Source: Clostridiaceae bacterium
GTDB taxonomy: Bacteria; Bacillota; Clostridia; Oscillospirales; Acutalibacteraceae
Length of the DNA stretch: 38,162 nucleotides
Direction of reading: 5' to 3'
Assembly (NCBI GenBank): GCA_016290665.1
Contig: JAEEUW010000011.1
Coordinates: forward strand, 1-38,162
Shown: one piece after another, positions 14,867 through 21,600 of the stretch
Position numbering within the stretch: position 1 is the stretch's first letter
Layout of the letters: every line of letters starts with the position of its first letter
Translations under genes and position numbers: made by a program
Notes under the pieces: model-generated
What the model saw: only the letters and a program-made list of their open reading frames with translations
Database searches by the model: none
What the model was told of the DNA's origin: nothing

Positions 14867-17053
14867 TTAATCGATATCGCTGAACAGATCAGTGTCTTCG
14901 CTCAGCACCGGCGGGACCGGTGCGGGCTGCGGCGCTTTCTTTGCCGCGGGCTGCTTCTGTTCTTTTTTGGCTTTCTTTTCCTTCTGGGGCTTTTGCTTTT
15001 TCTGCTTGGCTTCTCCGCTCTGCGCCAGTTCCTCCACCGTGAGATAGCGGCGCTTTTTGCGCAGGAAGATCACGCGGATCAGCAGCAGCACGAAGAACGC
15101 GCCGAGGCAGGCGCCGAGGTAAGTATAGAAGTCGGCGAGCACCTTGCGCACGATCGTGCCGCCCTGCGGAACGGTCTTGACCACGGCGCCGAGCACGTTC
15201 TCTTCGCGCACGGCGATGCCGGACAGGTTATAGACCAGCGCGTTATAAAGCTCCGGATCGGGCGAGCTGGCGTCGTTTTTGCCGAACGAGAACGACCGTG
15301 TGTCGGGGTCGACGTAGACGGCGCGTTCGCCGAGCTCCAGCGGCACCTTGCGCTTGGCAAGAATCAGATCGCCGCTGTGGATGTCGACGTTGGCATACTC
15401 GTTGGAAACGGCGAAGAAGTAATAGTCGCCGAAGGCGGATTTGCCGGTATTGACGTTCATCACAAGACGGATGGCGCCGACTGCGGCCGTGGCAATCAGG
15501 CTGAGCAGGATCAGCAGGCCGACCAGAATCTTGAAGAAGACCTTCACCTTGGAGGGACGGATCACGACCTCCTGCTGCAGATCGAGCGCGCCGAGGTCAT
15601 ATTCCTCGTCGTCCGCGGCGGCCTCCGGCACGGCGGGCGCTTCGGGCTCGGCCGGCGGGGCCTCATAGGCAGGCGTGAAGCGGTCGTTCTGCGATTCGTC
15701 GCTGTAGCTGATGATATCCTCAAACTGCTGCGACGCTTCGGGTGCCGGCGCGGGAGCCGGCGGCTCCGGTGCTGCGGGCGCTTCCGGCTGCGCTTCAGCC
15801 GGCGCTTCGGGCGCTTCAACCGGCGCGGCGGGCGGTTCCGGGGTTTCCGGTTCGTCGTCCAGATCGGCAAACAGCCGGTGCGGATCGAAGATCGGTTCGG
15901 GTTCCATATTGATGACGCGCTTCGGTTTCTTTTCGGCGGAAACCGGCGGCGCCGTCCCGTAATCCGGCTGCGGCACCGGAGATTGATACGGCGTGTATTC
16001 CGGCATCTTCGGCACGATCGGCTCCGGCGGCGCGGCGGGCGCAGCGGGTTCCTCAACGGGAATCTCGACCGGTGCGACAGGTTCTTCAAACGGAATCTCG
16101 ACCGGTGCGACGGGCTCTTCAACGGGAAGCTCGACCGGCGCAACGGGCTCTTCGAACGGAATCTCGACCGGTGCGACGGGTTCTTCAAACGGAATCTCGA
16201 CCGGCGCGACGGGTTCTTCAACGGGAATTTCGACCGGCGCGACGGGTTCTTCAACGGGAATTTCGACCGGCGCGACAGGTTCTTCGAACGGAAGCTCGAC
16301 CGGTGCAACGGGTTCTTCAACGGGAATCTCGACCGGCGCGACAGGTTCTTCGAACGGAAGCTCGGCCGGCACGACGGGTTCTTCAACAGGGATCTCCACC
16401 GGCGGCATATACGGCACGACCGGAGGCGGCTCCACGGGATCCGACACAGGCGCCGATTCCGGCAGGTCAAACAGGTCGTTCGACACCTCGGACTCCGCCG
16501 ACTGCTGGTGGCGGCTCTTTTTGCGCTCCTTGCGGCGGCGCAGGAACGAGCGGCGGTTGTCTTCTTCGCCGTTCTGGTCGGTCATCACGGCGATGTATTC
16601 GTCCATCAGGCCGGAGAGGTCGCCTTCCTTGATCGGCGCTTCCTCGTGGGTATAGCGGTGATAGACCGGCGGTTCCAGCGGGCCGGTCTTGATTTCAGGG
16701 AACGACAGCACGTCGTCGAACGCGCGCTGCGCCTCCTGCTCCAGCTCCTGCCTGGCCTGCGTTTCGCGGGTCTCGGCGGTCTGCTGCGCTTTGGCATAGA
16801 CGCTCTGCTGCGGCGCCGGCTCCTGCGCGGAGAACTGCTTGATGAAATCATCCACCGCGCCGGAAAGCGCCTCTTTGTTCTCCCGGGCGCGCACCGTATC
16901 GGCGATGGAACGCGCCGGCGCGGTCGGCTGCGGAGCCGCCGGTTTGGGCGGCTGGGGCGCGGCCGGAGCGGGGCGGGAAGCCTGCTGTTCGGCTTTCGCT
17001 TTATCGTAAGCCTGCTTCAGTTCGTCCAGGCTCTTGGGTCTGTAGGGTGCCAA
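14867..17053 (-). CDS. Repeat-rich two-TM protein with SipW-like domain lacking the catalytic Ser
   Basis: The 728-residue product has a long, mostly cytoplasmic, disordered Pro/Glu/Ala-rich N-terminal part (1-500), a membrane helix (about 505-528), an outer domain (about 530-640), a second helix (about 640-661) and a Lys-rich C-tail. The outer domain looks like the SipW/archaeal-type signal peptidase fold: IHSGDLILAKR corresponds to the box after the active Ser, and ENVLGAVVKTVPQGG to the conserved late strand. The position of the catalytic Ser (SMxP) reads as Tyr, near residue 551, so it is probably not a peptidase. The first codon is TTG at 17053; the nearby ATG codons are out of frame or run into a stop. 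It follows divIVA by 40 bp in one operon. Function unknown. Confidence 0.8.
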   Translation of the reverse strand: MAPYRPKSLDELKQAYDKAKAEQQASRPAPAAPQPPKPAAPQPTAPARSIADTVRARENKEALSGAVDDFIKQFSAQEPAPQQSVYAKAQQTAETRETQARQELEQEAQRAFDDVLSFPEIKTGPLEPPVYHRYTHEEAPIKEGDLSGLMDEYIAVMTDQNGEEDNRRSFLRRRKERKKSRHQQSAESEVSNDLFDLPESAPVSDPVEPPPVVPYMPPVEIPVEEPVVPAELPFEEPVAPVEIPVEEPVAPVELPFEEPVAPVEIPVEEPVAPVEIPVEEPVAPVEIPFEEPVAPVEIPFEEPVAPVELPVEEPVAPVEIPFEEPVAPVEIPVEEPAAPAAPPEPIVPKMPEYTPYQSPVPQPDYGTAPPVSAEKKPKRVINMEPEPIFDPHRLFADLDDEPETPEPPAAPVEAPEAPAEAQPEAPAAPEPPAPAPAPEASQQFEDIISYSDESQNDRFTPAYEAPPAEPEAPAVPEAAADDEEYDLGALDLQQEVVIRPSKVKVFFKILVGLLILLSLIATAAVGAIRLVMNVNTGKSAFGDYYFFAVSNEYANVDIHSGDLILAKRKVPLELGERAVYVDPDTRSFSFGKNDASSPDPELYNALVYNLSGIAVREENVLGAVVKTVPQGGTIVRKVLADFYTYLGACLGAFFVLLLIRVIFLRKKRRYLTVEELAQSGEAKQKKQKPQKEKKAKKEQKQPAAKKAPQPAPVPPVLSEDTDLFSDID
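16048..16402 (-). repeat. 33-bp coding repeats (PVAPVE[I/L]P[V/F]EE)
   Basis: About eleven in-frame copies (the first partial) of an 11-residue unit, roughly residues 217-335 of the 728-residue protein. Units alternate between two forms: positions 7 (Ile/Leu) and 9 (Val/Phe) vary while the rest is nearly fixed. The repeat is proline-rich with acidic pairs, suiting an extended, stiff spacer. The high DNA identity between copies suggests recent copy-number change. Confidence 0.92.
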
Positions 17054-17093
17054 ACCTCATCACATCCTTTTCAGCGTTTGCGTTTTCGGGGGA

Positions 17094-17522
17094 TCACTGG
17101 ATCCCTTTTTCCAAAACGACCTCTATCATATCCTTGATGCTTCTCAGGTTATCCATGATCATGTTGTTTTCCGTGCGGATCTGCACGGAATTTTCCATTG
17201 CCTGACGCACGATACCGCGGCTCTTTTCATTGGCATGGGCAAGGATTTCCTCCGCCTTTTCCTGCGCGGCGGCCTTGGTCTGATTGACCGTTTCGGTCAA
17301 CTGCATAAACACGCTTGCCACCACTTCGTCCTTGTTGTCGGGCTGCAAGGTGAAATACATGCCTTTTTCCTTGAGGCTGGTTTCCAGCTCGTTCAGCTTG
17401 GCTTCCATCTCCTCGCCCCAGGCAATCGCGTTGCGGTATTCCTGCTGGAGCATGTTGATGTAGTTATCCACTTCCTCGGTGTTGTAGCCTTCCTGTTGCA
17501 TGGAAAAAAGTTCGTTTGCCAT
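17094..17522 (-). CDS. DivIVA-domain coiled-coil protein
   Basis: The 142-residue product starts with the DivIVA-like segment (GYNTEEVDNYINMLQQEY, residues 12-29 approx.) and continues as a long coiled coil. Proteins of this group bind curved membrane at septa and poles and organise cell-wall growth or division. The start at 17522 follows GGGAGGAAAA; seven extra codons upstream in the open frame are not needed. It has its own promoter and is the first gene of a two-gene unit with the repeat-rich membrane protein, hinting that the latter acts at the septum or pole. Confidence 0.85.
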   Translation of the reverse strand: MANELFSMQQEGYNTEEVDNYINMLQQEYRNAIAWGEEMEAKLNELETSLKEKGMYFTLQPDNKDEVVASVFMQLTETVNQTKAAAQEKAEEILAHANEKSRGIVRQAMENSVQIRTENNMIMDNLRSIKDMIEVVLEKGIQ

Positions 17523-17556
17523 ACTTGTTTTCCTCCCGGTCAAAGTATCAAAAATT

Positions 17557-17585
17557 ATTATACGCCATCCGGCTCAAAAATTCAA
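17557..17585 (-). promoter_or_regulatory. Promoter of the divIVA operon
   Basis: On the minus strand TTGAAT (17585-17580) and TATAAT (17562-17557), 17-bp spacer. It separates the divIVA unit from the DUF1292 gene ending at 17614. Confidence 0.75.
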
Positions 17586-17613
17586 CCGTCAGCGGGATAT
17601 TTTATCGGAAAAA

Positions 17614-17901
17614 TCAATCGAAATCGAACTCGTCCTCGTTCTTGAGGCGGAACACGTCGAACACCCGCAGCAGCGTCACGTCGTCGGTCACGCGCAGATA
17701 GGCTTCGCCTTCTTCATAGGGCATGACGCGGAAGATCACCACGTCGCCGTCGGACGACACCGGCGAGACCACGGCGTATTCCCGGTCGCCCAGAAACACG
17801 AGGTCCAGAAACTCATAGTCTTCGGTGCAGCCGTCGCTGTCGGTAATGGTGACAACGGCGTCTTCGTCCTCGTCGTGCAGCTGATTCAAAAGGTCGCTCA
17901 T
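17614..17901 (-). CDS. DUF1292 protein (YrzB-like)
   Basis: The 95-residue acidic protein matches the pattern of the DUF1292 family: an N-terminal acidic stretch, then VTITDSDG, a YEFLDLVFLGDREYAVV core and a segment for a short beta-rich fold. The family is widespread in Firmicutes with no known role. AAGGAGG precedes the ATG. It overlaps the SecB-like gene by 4 bp (17898-17901), so the two are translationally coupled. Confidence 0.88.
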   Translation of the reverse strand: MSDLLNQLHDEDEDAVVTITDSDGCTEDYEFLDLVFLGDREYAVVSPVSSDGDVVIFRVMPYEEGEAYLRVTDDVTLLRVFDVFRLKNEDEFDFD

Positions 17902-18311
17902 TGGTCGTCCTCCTTCGGGCGGCGTTTGGGCAGGTCGAAGCGGTAGATCTCCTGCGATTCAATGTCCACGTCCTGCACCATGATCGGCTGGATGCCGGCG
18001 TTGGCCGAAACCGTTGCCACAATCGCCTTGGCAAACGGGAACAGCTCCTTGAACGTGTCGACGTGGATGAATTCCTTTTCTACCTGCTTTTTGATTCGGA
18101 ACAGCCCCACCACGGTGATCTTGACGCTCAGCACGTCGGGCTGCTCCTTGTCGAACACCTCCACCGTCATCGTGCCCTCGCAAAGATCGGGCTGCATATA
18201 GCGGACGTTGTGCGACACCTTGTTGGAAAGCTTGAGCTGCACCTTGCCCTGAATCTTGTTGTGGAACACCAGCTCGCGCACCTTGTAGGCTTTCATCTGA
18301 ACATTTGCCAT
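17898..18311 (-). CDS. SecB-like protein-export chaperone homologue
   Basis: The 137-residue product resembles the SecB fold: beta strands in the first two thirds, then the diagnostic FKELFPFAKAIVATVSANAG segment (about 88-107), IQPIMVQDVDIE and a final short strand (IYRF). In proteobacteria SecB holds preproteins unfolded for SecA. Most Firmicutes lack classical SecB, but divergent SecB-like proteins exist and some (for example Rv1957 of Mycobacterium tuberculosis) guard toxin-antitoxin pairs; no toxin or antitoxin is adjacent here. GGAGG precedes the ATG. Export or another unfolded-protein role is inference. Confidence 0.78.
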   Translation of the reverse strand: MANVQMKAYKVRELVFHNKIQGKVQLKLSNKVSHNVRYMQPDLCEGTMTVEVFDKEQPDVLSVKITVVGLFRIKKQVEKEFIHVDTFKELFPFAKAIVATVSANAGIQPIMVQDVDIESQEIYRFDLPKRRPKEDDQ

Positions 18312-18323
18312 AAGACGCCTCCG

Positions 18324-18899
18324 TTATTTCTTTTTCAGATATTCGAACAGCAGCAGCGGGAACACCACCGCTTCGCGCAGATAGTTTTTGAGCTTTTCGT
18401 TTTCGGGCGACGGGGCGGCAACGGTTTCGGCCTTTACGCCGCACAGCCGGCCGATGAGCGAGGCGCGCAGCAGATGAAAATCGCTGGAAAGCACCGCGAG
18501 CCGCGGCGCAGAGAGACCCGCCTCTTCCAGCAGCCGCCTTGCGTTGGCAAAGTTCTCGAACGTGGTTTTCGACTGATCCTCCGGCAGAATGCGGCTGTCA
18601 TCGACGCCGTTTTGCAGCAGAATCCCGCGGATGACCTGAGCTTCGCTCTTTGTCTGGTCGTCGTGGACGATGCCGCCGCAGGGCACCGCGAGCACGGACG
18701 GGTGCTCGCGCAAAAACGCAGCCGCCCGCTCGGCGCGCATCCGAAGGGCGGGTTCCGCCGTTTCGCCGCGCACACGGGTGCCGAGGATCAAAAGCGCGTC
18801 GGGGACGCCGCTGCAGCTGCCGCGGCTCGCTTTCGCTTCCAGCGCGGCAAAGGCGGCCCACGGCAGGGCCGCGGCGATCAGCCAGCCTCTTTTTTTCAT
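18324..18899 (-). CDS. DUF218/YdcF-like membrane-anchored protein
   Basis: The 191-residue product has one N-terminal membrane anchor (about 5-22) and a DUF218 domain: LILGTRV (about 37-43), ALRMRAERAAAF, GGIVHDDQTKSEA, the KTTFENFANA segment and a VLSSDFHLLRA strand. ElyC/SanA/YdcF relatives act in envelope carbon-lipid or peptidoglycan upkeep, often without a defined reaction. The ATG at 18899 has AAGGAG at good distance; a GTG three codons earlier runs into that site. It begins the operon with the SecB-like and DUF1292 genes (12-bp gap). Confidence 0.88.
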   Translation of the reverse strand: MKKRGWLIAAALPWAAFAALEAKASRGSCSGVPDALLILGTRVRGETAEPALRMRAERAAAFLREHPSVLAVPCGGIVHDDQTKSEAQVIRGILLQNGVDDSRILPEDQSKTTFENFANARRLLEEAGLSAPRLAVLSSDFHLLRASLIGRLCGVKAETVAAPSPENEKLKNYLREAVVFPLLLFEYLKKK

Positions 18900-18927
18900 G
18901 CCGGACACTCCTTTTTACATTTTATTC

Positions 18928-18956
18928 AGTATACCATAAATCAACCCTAAATGGAA
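18928..18956 (-). promoter_or_regulatory. Probable promoter of the DUF218 operon
   Basis: On the minus strand TATACT (18933-18928) with a weak TTCCAT (18956-18951) 17 bp upstream. Confidence 0.45.
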
Positions 18957-19005
18957 GCAAAGAATGAATTTTCTTTGACATTTGTCTTTCGGCGCAAAAA
19001 AAGAG

Positions 19006-19033
19006 TGGACTTTTTGGTTTTTCGTGGTATAAT
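19006..19033 (+). promoter_or_regulatory. Probable promoter of the radical SAM gene
   Basis: TGGACT (19006-19011), 16-bp spacer, exact TATAAT (19028-19033), about 34 bp before the start codon. A lone TTGACA at 18975 is too far from this -10 to pair with it. Confidence 0.6.
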
Positions 19034-19066
19034 AATAGGGATTACTCGAACGAAGCGAGGTGTGAC

Positions 19067-20494
19067 ATGAAACTCAGAGAATCGCTCGAACGCAAAGCGG
19101 CCGGGTTTACGCTGGACCGGCTGCTGAAATATATCAATAAGGACCCGCAGAAAAACATCCTGCGGCTTCTGGACCGCACGGAGTTTTTGCTCGGCGGCAT
19201 CTTTCCCGCGCAGAATCTCGCCGCCATGAAGCGCGTGATCCGCGAAGGCAAGGGCGTCTATTACCAATACGCGATGAACCTGCTGCGGGACACCGACCAC
19301 GACTATCTCAAAAAGTTTCTGCTGGCCGCCGGCGTCGGCGCCGGCATCCACGGCACCAAAAAGGTGCGCCGCAACCGCGAGGTCTATCACTGCAACATTC
19401 CGTTTTTGATTCTGATGGATCCCACCAGCGCGTGCAACTGCCGCTGCAAGGGCTGCTGGGCCGCCGAATACGGCCACAAGAACCACCTTTCGCTCGACGA
19501 AATGCGTTCGGTCGTGTCGCAGGGCAAGGCGCTGGGCACCCACGTCTATATGCTCACGGGCGGCGAACCGCTGCTGCGCAAGAAGGACCTGATCACGCTT
19601 TGCGAAGAGAACCCCGACTGCGCCTTCCTCGCCTATACCAACGCCACGCTGATTGACGAGGCGTTCTGCGACGAGCTGCTGCGCGTGGGCAACACGACGC
19701 TGGCGCTTTCCATTGAGGGCAGCCAGAAGACCACCGACGCGCGCCGCGGCGAAGGCATGTATGACGCGGCGGTCCGCGCGATGGAGCTGCTCAAGCGCAA
19801 GGGCGTGCTCTTCGGCATGTCGGTATGCTACACGCGCGAAAACGTGGAGATGGTCACCAGCGACGCGTTCATGGACAAGATGGTGGACCTCGGCGTCAAG
19901 TTCGGCTTCTATTTCAACTATATGCCGGTCGGCTCCAACGCTTTGCCCGAGCTGATTCCCACGCCGGCGCAGCGGGCTTTCATGTATCAATGGCTGCGCA
20001 AAACGCGAAACGGCGAAACCGGAAAGCCGCTGTTCGTCATGGATTTCCAGGACGACGGCGAATACGTGGGCGGCTGCATCGCCGGCGGACGCAACTATTT
20101 CCACATCAACGCCGCGGGCGACATGGAACCCTGCGTGTTCATTCACTTCTCCGATTCCAACATCCGCGAAAAGACGCTGCTGGAAGGCCTGCAAAGCCCG
20201 CTGTTCATGGCGTACCACCGCAATCAGCCGTTCAACGACAACCATCTGCGCCCCTGCCCGATGCTCGAGAATCCGCAGTGCCTGCGCGCGATCATTGCCG
20301 AAACCGGCGCGAAATCGACCAACCTGGAGGGCGAAGAAACCGCCGACGCGCTTTGCGCGAAATGCGACAAGTTCGCCGCCGCGTGGGCGCCGGTGGCCGA
20401 AGAGCTTTGGCAAAACAACCCGCACCCGAACCCGAAGACGCAGTTCTACCGCGACACGGAAGAGGGCAAACAGGCGATGGCGAAAACAGAATAG
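19067..20494 (+). CDS. Radical SAM protein of unassigned function
   Basis: The 475-residue product has the [4Fe-4S]/SAM motif C123-x3-C127-x2-C130 (extra Cys125) followed by WAAEYG, the glycine motif MLTGGEPLL, and a C-terminal Cys-containing region (GGCIAGGRNYFHI, CVFIHF, CPMLENPQC, LCAKC) like SPASM/twitch auxiliary-cluster regions. An N-terminal helical part of about 110 residues precedes the radical SAM core. Such proteins with GCWAAEYG are common in Clostridia but I cannot name a substrate. The ATG at 19067 follows GCGAGGTG. Monocistronic, ending at a terminator-like hairpin. Confidence 0.85.
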   Translation: MKLRESLERKAAGFTLDRLLKYINKDPQKNILRLLDRTEFLLGGIFPAQNLAAMKRVIREGKGVYYQYAMNLLRDTDHDYLKKFLLAAGVGAGIHGTKKVRRNREVYHCNIPFLILMDPTSACNCRCKGCWAAEYGHKNHLSLDEMRSVVSQGKALGTHVYMLTGGEPLLRKKDLITLCEENPDCAFLAYTNATLIDEAFCDELLRVGNTTLALSIEGSQKTTDARRGEGMYDAAVRAMELLKRKGVLFGMSVCYTRENVEMVTSDAFMDKMVDLGVKFGFYFNYMPVGSNALPELIPTPAQRAFMYQWLRKTRNGETGKPLFVMDFQDDGEYVGGCIAGGRNYFHINAAGDMEPCVFIHFSDSNIREKTLLEGLQSPLFMAYHRNQPFNDNHLRPCPMLENPQCLRAIIAETGAKSTNLEGEETADALCAKCDKFAAAWAPVAEELWQNNPHPNPKTQFYRDTEEGKQAMAKTE

Positions 20495-20501
20495 ACAAAC
20501 G

Positions 20502-20533
20502 CACAGCCGTCCGGGCAGCACCGGGCGGCTGTG
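20502..20533. terminator. Terminator-like hairpin between convergent genes
   Basis: A 13-bp stem with one T-G pair (20502-20514 with 20521-20533) and a 6-base loop, 7 bp after the radical SAM stop. T runs are weak on both sides. It lies between two converging genes. Confidence 0.65.
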
Positions 20534-20601
20534 TTCCGTTTGCAGGGTGCAGTGATAAAAACTGCCGCACCGGTTGGCGCGACAGTTTCGGTTGTGCAAA
20601 A

Positions 20602-21504
20602 TTATTGGTCCAGCCAGCGGCAGGCGGCAACGGCAGCCACCGCGCCGTCGCTGATCGCCGTGGCGATCTGGCGCACCTGCTTGGTGCGGCAATCCCCTGC
20701 CACGAAAACGCCCTTGCCCATGGCGCAGCTCTCGTCGCTGACGATGTAGCCCCATTCGTTCAGCGGCACAACGGCTTTGAACGGCTCATTCTCGGGCACC
20801 TGGCCGATGGCGACGAAAATGCCGTCTACCGTCAGCTCCCGCGTTTCGCCGGTCTCCGTGTTGCGGATCGTGATGCCGGTCAGCTCGTCGCCGCCGTTCA
20901 GCGCATCGACCACACACGACGTGATGAAGTCCACGTTGTCCTTCTGCTTCAGCTGATCCAGCAGCTTTTGCTCGCCGGTGAAGAACGCGAGGTTCTGCAC
21001 CAACGTCACCTTTTTGCAAAGGTCGGAAAGCATGACCGCCTCCTGCAGCGCCGTGTTGCCGCCGCCGATCACGGCCACCGTTTTGCCGCGGTAGAACGCG
21101 CCGTCGCAGACCGCACAGTAGCTGACGCCCGCGCCCACGAAGTCGTTTTCCCGCGCCACGCCGAGCTGGCGGTGCTTGGAGCCGGTGGCAAGAATCACCG
21201 TTCTGCCGTCAAAGCTGCCGTTTTCGCAGATCACGCGCTTGAAATCGCCGTGATCTTCAATCGCCTTCGCTTCGTCCAGCTCGATCTCCGCTTCCAGATG
21301 CAGCGCCTGCTCAATCAGCTTTTCGGCAAACTCGTTGCCGCTCATCTGAATAAATCCGGGATAGTTTTCCACCTTCGGCGAATGGGTGATCTGACCGCCG
21401 AAGGTCTCTTTTTCCAGCACGAGCACGGTTTTTTCCGCGCGGCGGGCATAGATTGCGGCGGTCAGGCCGGCAGGCCCCGCGCCGATAACGATGACGTCAT
21501 ACAT
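20602..21504 (-). CDS. Thioredoxin-reductase-like flavoprotein
   Basis: The 300-residue product has the FAD motif GAGPAG (8-13), the redox pair C130-AV-C133 followed by DGAF, the dinucleotide motif GGGNTA (147-152) and the C-terminal FAD motif VFVAGDCR. The usual HRRxxxR motif that grips the NADPH phosphate is missing: that position reads LVQNLAFFTGEQ. NADH or a different donor such as ferredoxin is therefore possible. The ATG at 21504 follows AAAGGAG; the open frame to 21546 runs into a repeat array. It lies 96 bp after nrdD with a hairpin between, suggesting the fused redoxin on NrdD is its partner (inference). Confidence 0.9.
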   Translation of the reverse strand: MYDVIVIGAGPAGLTAAIYARRAEKTVLVLEKETFGGQITHSPKVENYPGFIQMSGNEFAEKLIEQALHLEAEIELDEAKAIEDHGDFKRVICENGSFDGRTVILATGSKHRQLGVARENDFVGAGVSYCAVCDGAFYRGKTVAVIGGGNTALQEAVMLSDLCKKVTLVQNLAFFTGEQKLLDQLKQKDNVDFITSCVVDALNGGDELTGITIRNTETGETRELTVDGIFVAIGQVPENEPFKAVVPLNEWGYIVSDESCAMGKGVFVAGDCRTKQVRQIATAISDGAVAAVAACRWLDQ

Positions 21505-21544
21505 GGGGAAACTCCTTTCTGTTCCGCGGGTGCGGAGCAAAACC

Positions 21545-21572
21545 AATTCGGAATTCGGAATTCAGAATTGAA
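21545..21572. repeat. Heptamer tandem repeat (AATTCGG)
   Basis: Four 7-bp units: AATTCGG (21545), AATTCGG (21552), AATTCAG (21559), AATTGAA (21566). They lie between the nrdD terminator hairpin and the start of the reductase gene. Same period as the other three arrays, different unit. Confidence 0.75.
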
Positions 21573-21595
21573 AACGGGCGGTTTCCCGCCCGTTT
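21572..21595 (-). terminator. Hairpin after nrdD
   Basis: A perfect 10-bp stem (21572-21581 with 21586-21595) with a 4-base loop, 5 bp after the nrdD stop. On the minus strand it ends in TTTTC, a weak T run. Some readthrough into the reductase gene seems likely, as that gene has no evident promoter. Confidence 0.65.
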
Positions 21596-21600
21596 GCTGC

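Noticed and set aside
15993-16655. Plus-strand frame encoding a long Gly/Ser/Thr repeat protein
   Set aside because: It is the antisense reading of the 33-bp repeats in the 728-residue protein; it has no ribosome site and no non-repeat domain.
18324-18908. GTG start three codons upstream for the DUF218 gene
   Set aside because: The GTG overlaps the ribosome site that serves the ATG at 18899.
18975-18980. TTGACA as -35 of the radical SAM promoter
   Set aside because: It lies 47 bp from the only good TATAAT; a weaker hexamer at correct spacing was used instead.
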